Positions 1 to 12,562 are shown, counted from the stretch's first letter. The stretch is DNA of 64,000 nt from Sternotherus odoratus (GCA_032164245.1 JAVMKO010000003.1:42224890-42288889), one strand, 5' to 3'. A program made the numbers and translations. Notes: generated by a model not told the origin, from the letters alone.

Positions 1-2375
1 ATTTAGTGAATTTAGCATGCTTTTATGTACACAAATTATCTTCAAGGAAGTGCTTTAAAACCCAACCTTTAATAAGGGGTGGCATCAAGCTGCATTGCCC
101 CAGGAAGAGCCAAGGAAAAGAACTGTGCCCTCTTGATCTTGAAGAAAATAATAGTCTACGGGGCCTGATCATTAGTTCTATGAAGTATAATGCTTCCCTA
201 ATCTCCTGGAAGGGGAGGGGGGCAATAGGGGATGAGAATGCAGATCGCATGTTGCCCAATATGGGCCTCTATTTAATAGGCATATTTGTACTTTATATAT
301 TCTTCAGGGCAGAGACTATACAGCCTGGGATTTTCAAAAGAGCCAATGGCAGTTAGATGCCTAATTCTCATTGGAAGTCAGTATGCAAGCTGGTGCCTAA
401 CTTCCTATTATTGCCTTTGAAAATCTCCCCCTTAATATACTTAGGACAGTATATAGATATGTATTATTAATGGTAATAGATTTTGGCTCAGTTGCACATA
501 TATACAATACATTAGGAAATATACAGCAGGGAACAATTCTGTACTGGCAGCATAATAGACTAGGTTACTTTCTAGGTCCTTTTTTTCTCTAATTTATATG
601 ATAATATGCTACATAATAGGTACAAAAATATACATTTAGCTGATCTGTGTATCTAATTGGTGTCTAAGTGGCCTCCAATATTAATGAACATATTTCCCTG
701 GTCATAATAATAAGGATGATAACCTGTAGCACTTACTAAAAACAGAGAATTATATATTTCAAATACATTACAAACATTAGCTAATTAATAATTCCTAAAA
801 GGAAATATCTTGCTTTGCTAGACCTAATAGCAAATCCGTTTCCTGTTGTATTTTTCCTTCTTAGGCATATATTATATATATATATGTATTTCTTGCTGGT
901 TGCCTGGGCAATTTCTTTTTGAGGCAGATACCATACATCTCTTTATCAGACATCTGAAAAATAGACAACAGTATTGATACTAAAAATAAGGCAATGAAGG
1001 TATTCAGCGCCTTTCAGGATAAAGCCAAAATGGAGCATAATGCACAAGGTCAGACACACAGAAAATGTTTGTTTCTCATTTTTTAAATATTTTTCTACCA
1101 ACATGTAGTATGTCTTTATAGTGTCTTTTGGTCTAATAAATGACTAATGTGGATTTTTGTAGATAATTTGAGTTGACCTGCCAGCTGTGAGTAAACATTC
1201 AGTACCTGCTCTGCAGATGTGGTTATTTCTATACCTGCACAGCTTTAGTTTTGTAACGTGAATAAGACATAATGTGGCAGTTGGTTAGAGTGACCAGGGT
1301 ATGATTATTTAATGACTTCTGAGGTAACTAGGAGCATAAAATCACATATAAATCAAGGGATTAGTTACGGCAGCTCCAGGCTAAAGAAAGTTTTATAACC
1401 AACTTTTGTCTATGTAGGAGGGAAAGCTTCATCCATGTATTTCACAATCACATGTTTCATAGATGACAAGTGTGTATGTGATTTGCATAACTGGTGAAGA
1501 CAATTACATTCTACACTCTGATAAATAATGATCAAACATATGGTTTTAATGATTCATAGTTTATGCCTTATTCAATTAAATGAGTATGATTCACCAAAAA
1601 CACCTAATTAAATTAAATGTTTACAAAGCTGTGGGGGCATTATACATGGGACTCCTTCCAATCTGCTTGGCATAGAATCCTGCCTGAGAATGAATGATGT
1701 CTGTTCTCAAGATGCACTCAGAAACTGAACAGACACCAAAAGAAACCCAAAAAGCCTGGTGTGATTGAAGATTTGCACTTGAACTGTGGGCATTCACTTG
1801 CCCTTTGATTCCCTGGTGGTAAGATTTCCACTTAACATAAAATGTTGAGCATTGTCTTTAATTCCTTTGGTTTAGTTGTCCAGACTGCATGTGAATAGAT
1901 CTTGGATGCAGACTGGAATTCTACTTTGCTCTCTGGTGTTTTAGATTTGATGATTGGGAGGGGAAGAAGGAAGCATCCTTTCTTTCATGCTTAGTTGTTT
2001 CCCATTTGGCATTGTCCCAGCATTTAAATTTAGTTGTGCACTATCAAAGCTGAATATCTTGTTCATGGGGAATAACAAAATCTAGCACAGAGACCTACTT
2101 TATGAAGAAGCTTCCTGAAGTTCCATATACAGTAAGTTGACTAGTGCACATCCATAGTTTGTATTGGAAAGTAAAAAGTGAGACTCATGGTAGAGAAGTC
2201 AGAGTTTTTGAGTACTCCTTATAATTGTTAACCCTTCAAACAGCTATTTCCATGGTGCACACGGAGCATTTACTTTAAAGAACATTACACTTCCTAAGTG
2301 AAAGTCAGGAATTGGTGAAATTGAGACAGTGCATTCAACATTAGCTCTTCACTCTTTTCCGGTATGAAATATGAT
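1..2375. other. AT-rich non-coding DNA, no recognised feature
   Basis: I see no gene, RNA or repeat that I can name here. A short TA-dinucleotide run lies near 871-885. The open frames near the left edge (6-356 on plus, 23-259 on minus) overlap each other on opposite strands and show no motif, so I treat them as chance. Confidence 0.5.
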
Positions 2376-2378
2376 TTA

Positions 2379-2703
2379 GGTTATGTCTATACTATAATGT
2401 AGGGGTGTGATTCCCCTGCCTGTGTACACAGACTGATGCTATCTCAAAGAGAACTAGTGCGTGTATAAATAGCTATGTAGCCATGGTAGCACAGGTAGCA
2501 GAAGAGGAGGCATGGCTTAGCTGTGTTGACTACATACCTGCCTGAAACCAGTAGATACCTACTTGGTATAGCCTAGCTATGCCTCCATTGCCACTATCTA
2601 GGCATTACTGCTATTTATATGCACACTAGCTCTATGAGAGCTAACATGAGTATGTGTAGCAAGCAGGGAAATCAAACTCCTAACTCATAGTGTAGACATA
2701 GTG
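2379..2703. mobile_element. MITE-like DNA transposon with TTA target duplication (Harbinger-like)
   Basis: The two ends are inverted copies of one another. The left end begins GGTTATGTCTATACTAT. The reverse complement of the right end gives a closely matching sequence with TATGTCTACACTATG, and the similarity runs inward through a GATTCCCCTGC / GATTTCCCTGC pair. TTA flanks both sides (2376-2378 and 2704-2706). A 3-bp TWA duplication is characteristic of PIF/Harbinger elements. The 325-bp interior has no coding capacity, so this is a non-autonomous element. The family assignment rests on the duplication and on resemblance to the other 'gtctacact' elements in this window. Confidence 0.65.
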
Positions 2704-2874
2704 TTAGCACTTTAATATATGAGTACATACTGTTTTTGAAATAATACCATAATATCATATAGTTGATTTTTAAAAAAAATAAAATCTTGGATAAATGTTT
2801 GAGCATGTTGGAGCATGTTCATAATCTGTTTCATAAATCATAGATCATGGTGTATCTCTTGCTCCCCATGGAAG

Positions 2875-3510
2875 TTTCACTGGGTCTCTCAATTGTTTCT
2901 TGTCTTTAATGATTTCATCTCTCCCAATTGTTTTAACTTCAATCTCTCTGTGGACGACTCACATTTCTATCTTCCCTTTCCTTCTAACCCAACCCATATC
3001 TCAGCCTGTCTCTCTGACATCACCTTCTGCCTGACTCACTGTCAGCTCAAACGCAACATGGCCCAAACTATCATTCTTATTCTTCCTCTTAAATCCTTCA
3101 TACTCCTTCTGTGTCACTCCTGACTGTGCCACATTTCCCTGTCATCTGCAAGTCACTTTTGCTGCAGACTCCAAGATGGTGTCCTAATCCTGCCATTTCT
3201 TTCTGCACAGCATGTCTAAGGACCTTCCTTTTTTTCTGTTCAAACAGCTTTGTCTTGAAGGCTTGCATCATACTCAACTAGGTTGCTGAAACCTCCTCCT
3301 CTGTGGTTTCCCTGCTATGCACATCACCCACTATTCCACCAAAGCAGAGAAAACAGCTGCTAGGTTATTGTGGCTGGCCCATTATTCTGGCCCCATTTTT
3401 AAATACTTCCATTGGCTCCGCTGGCTCTACCACATTGAATTTAAATTTAAATGTCCTTTTCCTGCTTTTCAGACCCTGTGTAACTCTACCTCTCCTACTT
3501 AGGCCACTGT
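2875..3510 (+). pseudogene. Decayed L2-type LINE ORF2 (reverse transcriptase) fragment
   Basis: Translations in two frames give separate pieces of a LINE reverse transcriptase. Around 2947-2985 a degenerate YADD-like box appears as SVDDSHFYLPF, followed by ISACLSDI. From 3317 a second frame gives AEKTAARLLW, then FHWLRWLYHIEFKFKC near 3407-3455. That resembles the LHWLP..RIEFK motif found downstream of the RT catalytic core in L2/CR1-clade LINEs. The pieces are frameshifted and full of stops, so the copy is dead and old. L2 is preferred over CR1 because of the AARL...HWLP...IEFK wording, but this is recognition by eye. Confidence 0.6.
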
Positions 3511-3549
3511 GTCCAGGAGTTCAGTGCTCTGCTCTCCCACGGACTTCAT

Positions 3550-3730
3550 ATCACCGCAGATAAGTCAAATTCTCCTTATATCTGTCTGTAAAATGGGGAT
3601 GGATAGTTCTTCCCTACCTCACAGGGATGTTGTGCTGTTTTGGGAGAATAAATACATTAGAAGTTGTCAGGCAATTATATACTGTGGTGATGTGGGCCAT
3701 ATATGTGTACTTTACTTTAGTATGTAAATA
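3550..3730 (+). repeat. MIR/L2-tail-like ancient repeat
   Basis: The stretch 'ctgtaaaatggggatgg...tacctcacagggatgttgtg' matches the conserved 3' part of MIR/CORE-type SINEs and L2 tails in amniotes. It directly follows the L2 ORF2 remnant, so it may be that element's own 3' end rather than a separate SINE. Confidence 0.5.
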
Positions 3731-4387
3731 CTTTAGATTGACAGACTACCTTCACTTTACTCAGATCCCTCCTTAAGATCCTTGTCTGCCATGACATATA
3801 CTCAAAATGGGTCAACAACAACATTAATTCCTATATTGATTTAAACCAAAACAAACTAAAATTACCAAGAAGGCCCAGTCATCTCCCTATCCATGTTGCT
3901 GGTTTGTTGTGTTGTCTTTCCACAGCTTTGGTTTTGTTGTCTGTTTTTATCTTTACACAATAGATTGCAGTGAAATGGCATGGCCTTGGCTGCTTCTCCA
4001 TTTATGTCTGGACACTGCCTAGACTATTTTGGGTGCTACTGCAAGATAAGTAATACCATTATTCTCATCTATATGGACACTTGTCTGGTTTGTGGACTGT
4101 GTATGACTATTGTAAGTGCCTTTTATGAAATAGTTTGAACAGCTGTAAGGATTGTTACTATTGTGTAAAAATAAAAACAGACAACAAAACCAAAACTGTA
4201 GAAGAGGAATATAACAAACCAGCAACATGGATAGAGGGGATGATTGGGCAATCTTTTTAGTTTGTTTGTTTTGTTTTTATGTTTTTCTTTTTTTTCTCTC
4301 AGTTTAGCTACCTACCTGTCACAATCATATTTATATTCTGTTCTACAATTATTTCTCCCTGGCTGGGTTAGCCAAGACATATCGTAT

Positions 4388-4861
4388 ATTGAGTCCAGTT
4401 TTTGTCCCCCCACTACAGAAAGGATGTGGACAAATTGGAGAGAGTCCAGTACAGGGCAACAAAAATGATTAGGTGGCCGGGGCACATAACTTACAAGGAG
4501 AGGCTGAGGGAAGCACACTTATTTAGTCTGCAGAAGTGAAAAGTGAGGGGGGATTTGATAGCAGCCTTCAATTACCTGAACGGGGATTCCCAAGAGGATG
4601 GAGCTAGGCTGTTCTCAGTGGTGGCAGATAAAGGAACAAGAAGCAATGGTCTCAAGTTGCAGTGAGGGAGTTCTAGGTTGGATATTAGGAAACACTATTT
4701 CACTAGAAGCACTGGAATGTGTTACCTAGGGAGGACGTGGGATCTCCATTTTTAAGGCCTGGCTGTGGAGATTTAGTTGATGTTGGTCCTGCTTTGAGCA
4801 GGGGCTTGGACTAGATGACCTCCTGAGGTCTCTTCCAACCCTAATATTCTATGATTCTATG
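4388..4861 (+). mobile_element. CR1 LINE 3' end (5'-truncated)
   Basis: About 470 bp of the CR1 3' terminal region in sense orientation. It begins near the 'gtccagtttttgtccccccactacag' region and continues through the 'aaggatgtggacaaattgg' and 'gttggatattaggaa' segments. It ends in the CR1 tail 'ctagatgacctcctgagg...attctatgattctatga'. The encoded C-terminus of ORF2 is broken by substitutions and indels. 5' truncation and a short tandem 3' tail instead of poly(A) are normal for CR1. Confidence 0.92.
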
Positions 4862-7800
4862 ACTGGTCACATTTTTCACTCCCACTCACCAGATGTACAA
4901 AGGGAAAGATGGGCCTGGCCCATTCTGCTCCCTTTTCATTTATCAGACAGGTCTGATCAGAGATTTCAGAAGACAATGAGCCAGAATAATTGGCTCCCAT
5001 GCCTGCCTCTCTACAAATCCTAGTGCAAAGGGGATAGAGGAGGTGCCCAAGAGCAAGGAGGTGAGATGGGCAGGGGGCACTGTACTACAACTAAACCAAC
5101 TGGTGTATGGCCTCTTGAGATATAGCCAGCTGATGCAATTTAAAGAGCATCCCTCAAGAAATCTCCTACTCTGCTGAAGCTGGGTGCAGCATGGAATCTA
5201 ACCTCTGGACCAAATAGCTGTCTTGTGCTTTTTACATTACATAATTCCAGCATCTCTTTACAAGAAAAAAAATACTCATTTACACTTCTGGGGAATATAA
5301 TGAGCTGCTAACCTGACCTACTGTAGAGTATCCATGCACATAAGGCTTTTCACAAAACTGTAAAAAAATGAATAAGTTCTCAGAAAGAAAGAAATCCAAT
5401 AATAGCTAATTTGCTAATATGAAAAAGGTTTGCAATTATTGCCCAATATTTTCATGACTTCTTGTGGGAATACCTCAAAATGGAGAATTTTTCTGACATT
5501 TCTATAATTGTTCTTGACATTTAGCTTTTACTGGAAAGCTGCTTCAAAGAACTGAAATGGGAATTTTCACTCCTTAATACATTCTTAATCTGCCATTATT
5601 TAGTATATAAATTAAATGGGTTTTAGTTACTGTATTTGCTCTCCAAAATTAGATAATTAATTCTATAATGAAACAACTCTCATTGTAAGAATGGAAAAAA
5701 AAAACCCTCAGTATAAAATGTACCCAATACTTTCTTATTCAAGGGGAAACATGATTGGAGTTATCAGCATGTTATAAAGCTATTATATTGTGCTAATACA
5801 TCTACATAAATCATGTACAGACAGCCTTAAGAACAGACCTGAATCGTATTATGAACAAAGGATGCTTCAGACATTGGTGGGATATGATTTTCCTTCAAAA
5901 CTATTTATCTGTATTTATAAAGATAGGAGAAAAAAAGTGTCCTCCTCCATTTCCCCCCCCCCCCCCATGCACAAACACGCAGAGAGTTAAAATCCATGTT
6001 TTCGACTTATTTTTCAAGTTAATTCAGCAATTATTCTCATCACCCATCTTCAACTCTTGCCTTCTTCCATCTACCCTCTCCTATCAAAGGCCTAATTGTA
6101 AGTCATTCTCCCTGCAAAGTCCACAAACACTCATTCTCTGGAACATCAAAGGGAGAATAGGAGCTCTTGAAAAAGGGCTTAAGGTTGCATCTTAGTTCCT
6201 GACACTGCATTGAGCTCCAAGCGCAGGGTGTCTCATTGACTTAAGTAAGACTCTATGTATGTGTAAGCATCTACTTAAATGAATTCAGTTGAAGGAAGGC
6301 CTGTTTTTAAGGGTCCCTATGGGTTTTGTGTTTTTATCTGTTTAGGTTGAGAGCTTCTTCAGATAAGGATGATGTACACAGCACAGACCATATTTTCAGT
6401 CCTCAACAAATAACTAATAATAATAACAACAGGAAACATTAACCCTTCCATTCCAGTAGTGAGATTATTCATTCTACTGATGAGCATGCTAGGATAAATG
6501 ATAAATCTCCCTGTAACAGCTAACAATAAAGCAATGAGATGACCACCCTTCATTTAGATTAGACTGTTGACAGCTGTAGTATTTTAATAACTTGATGACA
6601 TTTAGAGCACAAGTTTACTGTGCAGTGATAAATGATTGTGTAATATCTTCCCAGCAGAACCACTGTAGAGTGTAAAGGTTTTAGATTGCCTATCAGAAAT
6701 TTCTATGGGTTTTCCCACGGTGTGTGTAGAGTAGTATAAGGCATATTAGTTTTAAAAACTCACTTTTGTGATCACTTTTGTTTATCTGGGTGGAAGAAGG
6801 GAGGAGGAAAAAAGGATAATGGTGTTCCAAGAAATACTCCAATATAGCATGTGAAAGGAACAAGCATGCCAGAAGCAGAAATTCAACAAAGTAGTACATT
6901 TTTAAATCCCTCAAGGAAACTACTGCCTGCATTTATTGTTACATATTATTCACATCCATGGAATAAAAATGTGCTTTTGTTTTAGTCAGTCCTCTACTGG
7001 TATGCAGGACAGTTCCTTTTTCTGTTTTGTTCTTTGTTTGTCTTCACTCTTGTCTGTCAAAGAGTGTCAGAGGCCATTCTGATGACCCATTTCCAGATGG
7101 TCCTTTGCTTGGCAGATTTGATATGCCACGTCACATAAAAGGCTCATAAAACTGAAGTGGCATTCACGCTATACAATGCTTTGATTATCAGCATACATCC
7201 AGGGAATGGCACCGCATTTCACTGCCAAGCTCTAAGTGCCCATTGGTTCTATCATTGAAGTTCAGTTCAACAGTTTAACATTTTCAGCCTTTTGTCACTC
7301 ATGTAGCTGCCTGGCCTTTCTGAATCTGAGGATATATTTTTGCAGATAAATGTTTAGTATGCAAACAGTCATAAGAGGAGAATGTACTTAAAATGATCCA
7401 TTTTTTAAAAGAATAGGAAATTGAGATTTCAAATGAAAAAGAAGTTCTTGCTGCCTCAATTTTGACTTTAATTTAGATCTTTAAGGGCAATGTCACATGA
7501 TATTCACATTTTAGTAACCCCAGATAAAATCCATCTGCTGCAAACTTTAGTAAAGAACAGCTATCTTTATTAAATAGTTTATCATTTTTACAGCTGAAAC
7601 TGGTATTAATATTTCAACAAACTATAGCAGTAAGTCTTATCTTCTTTTTGTTGACTTAAGCACCATCAGCACTAGGCTGGTTCGAGCAGCCTGAAATTGT
7701 TTAAGTAGTATAATTTACTTCAAACACTTAAAAAATGTAAGCTCACTTTAATATGCAGAAGCAATATTCTGAATCTGCTTCAGATTTACCTTAAACAGTC

Positions 7801-8040
7801 TTAATACAATCAACATCATCTGTACTTGCTTTGGCAAAGCACACAAGAATTAAAATGGCTCTGGAAGCTTGCCCTGCTTGTAAGTACCTTACTGCATGTG
7901 AGTTTCCCTTGTCTCATCTGCTAGGCTTGCTCTGTGTGGGTTCAACCAAAAATGCAAGACTGAAGAAAAAATGTTCAGATACTGTATGAGACGCACCACC
8001 TAGGAATCTAGGTACATAGATGAAGACTCTAAAGAGAAGA
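4862..8040. other. Mostly unique non-coding DNA
   Basis: No gene recognised. A 14-bp poly(C) run lies at 5953-5966. The stretch 7060-7280 has balanced composition and no repeat signature that I know; it could be conserved non-coding DNA, but nothing in the sequence proves that. Confidence 0.4.
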
Positions 8041-8197
8041 AATGTAAAGCTTGGGTTTAGGTTTAGATCCACAAAGGAATTTAGGTGCCAATGTCCAAAA
8101 TTTAGATCCTCACAACCACTGCTAAGGTGACATCTAACCCTGTAAGTGCCTTAAGTCCCAAGATTCTTAAGTTTCCACCAGTAAAGTCTCTAGATAC

Positions 8198-8860
8198 TGT
8201 GATAGAGGAAGGTCAGGGACCTGTGGCAGAGTGTTTGAGGGGAGATATATCAGCTCCAGGTTCATTAGGGCGTGGCTCCCTGTAGACTAGGGAAGCAGGC
8301 AGCAGGTTAATTAGGAGCACCTGCTGTCAATTAAGGCCTTAATAAAAAAAAAACCTGCCTCAGGCAGACAGGTGTGGGTGTTTGGAAGCAGTTTGGAGGC
8401 GTTGGAGCAGAGAGCAGTTTGGAGGCGTTGGAGGAGCGAGCAGTTTGGACGCGTTGGAGCAGAGAACAGTTTGGAGACGTTGGAGCAGAGAGCAGTTTGG
8501 AGAAGTTGGAGCAGAGAGAGTTTGAAGAAGTGCTGTGGTGAGCTAAGAAAGACCCAGACCTTAAGTAAAGGAATACCTTGCTTGTGTAGAGAGAGGGCAG
8601 GATGCCCCCCACAAGCTGAAGTGTAGGAGAGGGAAGTAGTCCAGGGGAAGGAGTAGCTAATCCCAGTGGTTTACCGCTATCCTCAGGGCCCCTGGGCTGG
8701 GACCCGGAGTAGAGGGCGGGCCTCCCTCTCCCCTTCTCCTCTCTAGGATACTTGTGGGACAGTTAATACCCTGTTCAGAGGCAAGAAAAAGGCTCCCTGA
8801 ATTCCCCCACAAGAAGTGAAAGTGCAGGACCCATCAATATCGTGGGAGTAATTTGCCACA
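8198..8860 (+). mobile_element. Solo LTR (663 bp, LTR retrotransposon)
   Basis: The segment starts TGTGATAGAGG and ends TTTGCCACA (TG...CA ends). The duplicated target is ATAC, at 8194-8197 and 8861-8864 (ATACT on each side if the shared T is counted). No internal coding region or second LTR is present, so it is a solo LTR. An A-rich TTAATAAAAAA stretch at about 8338-8350 may be the TATA region, which would favour plus orientation. An alternative start at 8222 (TGTGGCA, perfectly inverted to the end TGCCACA) lacks a matching duplication. A Gypsy/ERV-like family is likely, but the superfamily cannot be settled from an LTR alone. Confidence 0.72.
8391..8519 (+). repeat. 26-bp minisatellite, about 5 units, inside the LTR
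   Basis: Five consecutive units start with GTTTGGA at 8391, 8417, 8443, 8469 and 8495. Each has the form GTTTGGAGGCGTTGGAGCAG plus AGAGCA and differs from its neighbours by one to four bases. The last unit is one base short and is followed by a partial GTTTGAAGAAG. Because 26 is not a multiple of three, the open frames crossing it on both strands are artefacts of the repeat. Confidence 0.9.
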
Positions 8861-9274
8861 ATACTTAGACTGCTTTGCTCATGTGCACCAGCAGAAATTT
8901 AAGTCCTGCCAGCAAAACTGCTCCATGGCAAACTCACCTGAGATAAAGTGATCAGCATTCAACTCCCCAGTATGCCAGATTTGGAGGAGGGATTTGAATC
9001 CAGCTCTCTTGCTTCCTTGAGGAGTGATCTAACACTGGGCTATGAGCTATTCTGGGAGCAGGTTCACTCAGCTCTCCTGTTGAAATTATTCTACTGTGTA
9101 TGAACTACTTCAACAGTCACTGGGCCAGAGAAAGTGAGAATTGTTCTATAGCATAGTGGTTAGCAAACTCTTAGAAGACCCAGATTCTAATCTCTGTTCT
9201 AATATTTGATTATTTAACACAAGGCGAAAATCCCAGCGGTGTTCTATAACCTCAGAGATAATAGGTTTATGGGA

Positions 9275-9538
9275 GGACACTACCTTCTCCTCCTCTACGA
9301 CGTTCACACCTCCAAGTCACCTGCTGGAAGTGGGCCTCACCTGCCCTGAGGGAATTTACCTTAATTTCTTGCCTACATATTTATACCTGCCTCTGGAGAT
9401 TTCCACAACATTCACCTGATGAAGTGGGTCTTATCCCATGAAAGCTCATTATCCCTAAAATCTGTTAGTCTATAGGGTGCTACAAGATTCTTTGTCACTT
9501 TTGCAGATCCAGACTAACATGGCTACCCCTCTGATACT
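9275..9538 (+). mobile_element. Penelope-like element 3' tail
   Basis: The segment ends with the diagnostic turtle Penelope-like tail 'cagactaacatggctacccctctgatac'. It is preceded by 'gttagtctatagggtgctacaagattc' and, at 9416-9443, by the motif CTGATGA ... GAAAGCTCAT. Copies at 42.6 and 55.7 kb join this tail to a GIY-YIG coding region, which identifies the family. There is no coding sequence here; this is a 5'-truncated insertion. The left border is approximate. Confidence 0.8.
9416..9443 (+). ncRNA. Hammerhead-like ribozyme core (candidate)
   Basis: CTGATGA (9416-9422) is followed by one extra A, then a five-pair stem GTGGG/CCCAT (one G.U pair) with a six-base loop, then GAAA (9440-9443). 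CUGANGA - stem II - GAAA is the hammerhead catalytic core. Hammerhead motifs are known in Penelope-like elements. The extra A before stem II and the lack of a clear stem I are departures, so activity is doubtful. Confidence 0.35.
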
Positions 9539-12500
9539 TCTCCTCCTCTGTTTTTCGTGAGAAAGGACTGACCTGATTTAGGTGCCTAAACCAGAAGAGG
9601 GGCCTAATTTGGGGCCGACGACTGTAGACATGAGTGTTCTTCCCTTCCTTTCTCTCATGTTCTAGGAAATATTGTTCATTTGTCTTGATATTTCAACTGG
9701 GATAGTTAAGTATTAAACAAATAATGATCTTATAGTTAGTCAGACCCTTTCATTCAGGTAGATCCCAAAACATTTTACAAATTTTATTGAATGATTTTTG
9801 TTAATTACCAGAACTATTATTATTACTATTACTCCTACTGTTACTATTTTTCTTCAGCACACATGCTATAATATCTTTATCATAATCAAATTTAACAAAT
9901 ACATAATCAGTACCTAGAATGAGATAGGTAAATCACTATTATTATAGCTTACCAAGTGTCTTTATTTTCATAAAGGGGCCCTTTCACAATGAAAGTTAAA
10001 AAACATAGCAAATAAGTGATCTTTATGTTATGTCCTATTACAAATGGGCTCTTTGAGATCATTTGTGGTAAGTATATTCCACAAGTTTAGGCTTCTATGG
10101 GGAGTCCTCTGCTACCAGCCTGGGAAGACTTTAGACAAAACTGGAATCCAGTCTAAAGCTTAAAAACAACAGGAGAGTAGGAATCTGAACATGGAAACAA
10201 ATCCTGTAGGGCTTACTCAGCCAAAGAACCCACTGAAATCAATGGGACTCTTTCTGCAAAGGTGCTAAACTGAGCCCACTGAGTTTTGTTTGATTAAGTC
10301 CCGAGTAAGGATTGCAGAGACTGACACATAATGAAAGCTACAGAAAAGAAAGCTGCTTGCCACTTTAGAGGTTTGTAACAACAAACTTGTGATAGTCTTT
10401 ACTTTTCCATTTCCACTACTGGTGTCCTTGCTGCTATATTCTTATGGAGATGTCTACCACAGTGTTTGTGCTGCATATCGTCTTGAACAAACAATAGACA
10501 CAATAAATTAGCACCACTAAGGATTCACTGTCCATTTCTCTTCTATTATTGAATGAATGACAAAAGACCCAAACCTTTTGGATGGTGAAGAAGAATGAAG
10601 AATGGGCAGAGTAACTAATAGGGCAATTTCCTGCTATCGCCTTGAAAGACCTTATTCTACTAAATTTAACTTATTAATTTATGTAACCTCTTTAGGGGGA
10701 GACATGGCAGTTGTAAGTTATGGGAGATCAAAAGATTATATTGAAAATCTACCAGACAAGTATGGAGTTTTGGGACAGTAAAGGTTCAGTGAATTTCCTG
10801 GGGGATCCCTGGGGAGAGATTAATGAAAATTACCCAGCTCCAGTTATGCAAAAAACTAGGCTTTTGAAGCTATACTCTGAGAAGAGCAGTTTGTCTGCTG
10901 ATTATATGTTACAGAAGGCCAAGATCAAAAGCCCAAGCTGTATAAAGAAATGGATGCTCTGCCCAGCCCTCATTCTCATTCTGGATATAAGACAGATGAA
11001 TTTATAACCACGAGGAGTATCCTGAATTTATAACCATGAGGGCTTGACCTCTGGCAAGCTTTTTAGATGTGTGCAGGGTCTTTTATATGTTTTCTCTGGA
11101 AAGCTTTTTCTTTAAGAATAAATATGCTTGTTTAAAAAAAGCTGTCTGATAACTTATAACTGCAGGCAATACACAGGTCAGAACCACCAGAGAGGAAGCA
11201 AGGGATGGACATTGGCCTGTTTAGGCAGTCTGGTTCGCTGGGGATATCACAGTGTAAATCCAAGAAGCTGTGAAGCCTTAACATCACTGGTCAGGAGAGA
11301 GGGATATCAGAAACCTGTAAGTCTGCCTTTCAGGAACCATTGAGGGGGGAGTACAAGTGCAGTTACCCTATAACTATGACAGTACCATCTATATTCATCA
11401 ACTTCCAGTCAGACTAAATCTTTTCCGAAGAGACGTGATAATGGAAGACAATCTGACAGTGACTCAGAGTCGGATGCAGAATGTAAGAGCAGCGGCCTTG
11501 GCTCAAGAGCACATCTTCTTGTTGATGATAATTATTACAATAGACAAGGCTTGTACTATTTCTCTCTGCACCAGCTCCTCCTCCAAAATTTGGTAGCATA
11601 GCAAGTTGAAAATCAAACAACTGTATGCCAAATACTTACAGCTGTGTAAATGTTGCTGCTGACCCATCTGTAGATCTAGCAATGAGCAAGTTGCTTTATA
11701 TAGGTTGGGTTTGGGATCAAGAGTCATAAGAGAAATTTAAAAGACCAATTAAGAAACACATTTTCTTTTCTCTAATTTTTATCCATATATTATTATGTTT
11801 GCATCAGGTGCTTATAGTAGCTGACTTGCTATAGCTTCTTATGCTGATAGGTCCAACTGTGACAGATAATTCTGGCCATACTGGATTATAAAATCATAAT
11901 ATATTATAGGTTCTTTTTCCACACTTTCTTCTCATTGACAATAGGTCAAATTTAACATTCATTATAGTTGGTCTAAGAATAAAGCGAGAGAGAGTACCCT
12001 TGCTAGCCAAGTTGGCACATGAGAAATTCTTATATTCCTACCAATGATATCCATCAGGAAGGGCAACACTTAAGCAGGTCTACAATTATTTATATGGGTA
12101 TTTGAAGGTAGGCAACCACATTCCTTTACTGGCTAATTATAATTCCCACATGGCCTTACCTATCTTTAATATGTCCCTTGACTTCCATTAATAATGTCTG
12201 TCTTCAAATGCTGCAGGCTTTCCTTGAACTGCTTTCAACTGCTCTTTTCCCCATTTTGCTATTCTGAATTTTTCATGACCTTAGTTTCATGAATCATCCA
12301 TTGACTTTAGTTCAGTAAGTTTAGGCTAATAAGGAAAAATATTTTTTGTTGTACATTTTTTTCTCTTGTCAATATTTCCTTTACAAATCTGCTCTAGAAA
12401 GAATATGCAGAAGCAACCTGTTTGCTGTTAGGTGTTTCAGTAAAGAATGATACTGAATATGAGAGAAATATCAGACCTTTCAAAGTCAATTTAACCAAGG

Positions 12501-12562
12501 GGAGAAGAAGCCAACACTGAAATCTTCAAGACTACATCCAACAATGTGCAAAGCTAAGTATC
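9539..12562. other. Non-coding DNA with diffuse old repeats
   Basis: No gene recognised. An imperfect ATT/ACT trinucleotide-rich stretch lies at about 9810-9850. Near 10194-10330 is an old interspersed repeat ('actgaaatcaatgggac...gtaaggattgcag'). Near 11000-11345 the sequence resembles a decayed LTR element, with AATAAA in 'aagaataaatatgc' and then 'cttataactgcaggcaatac', but I cannot fix ends or target duplications. Confidence 0.4.

Larger units (their letters stand above)
8040..9235. repeat. tRNA-derived dispersed repeat, interrupted by a solo LTR
   Basis: Repeat sequence lies on both sides of the LTR at 8198-8860. Left of it is the 'aatttaggtgcc' type body. To the right, 8990-9055 reads on the minus strand as a tRNA-like head: a TAGCCCAGTGTTAGATCA A-box-like segment and a GGATTCAAATCC B box. 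9148-9200 reads on the plus strand as another head: TAGCATAGTGGTTAG and AGATTCTAATC. Two tRNA-like heads in opposite orientation make this a composite SINE-like repeat. The same kind of sequence recurs near 19.2-20.9 kb and 45.6-46.8 kb. Confidence 0.6.

Noticed and set aside
8331..8626. 84- and 93-codon frames on opposite strands
   Set aside because: Both cross the 26-bp minisatellite within a solo LTR; the repetitive translations reflect the tandem array.
8222..8860. Alternative LTR start at 8222 (TGTGGCA perfectly inverted to TGCCACA at the end)
   Set aside because: An attractive inverted pair, but the flanks do not match, whereas a start at 8198 gives an exact ATAC duplication.
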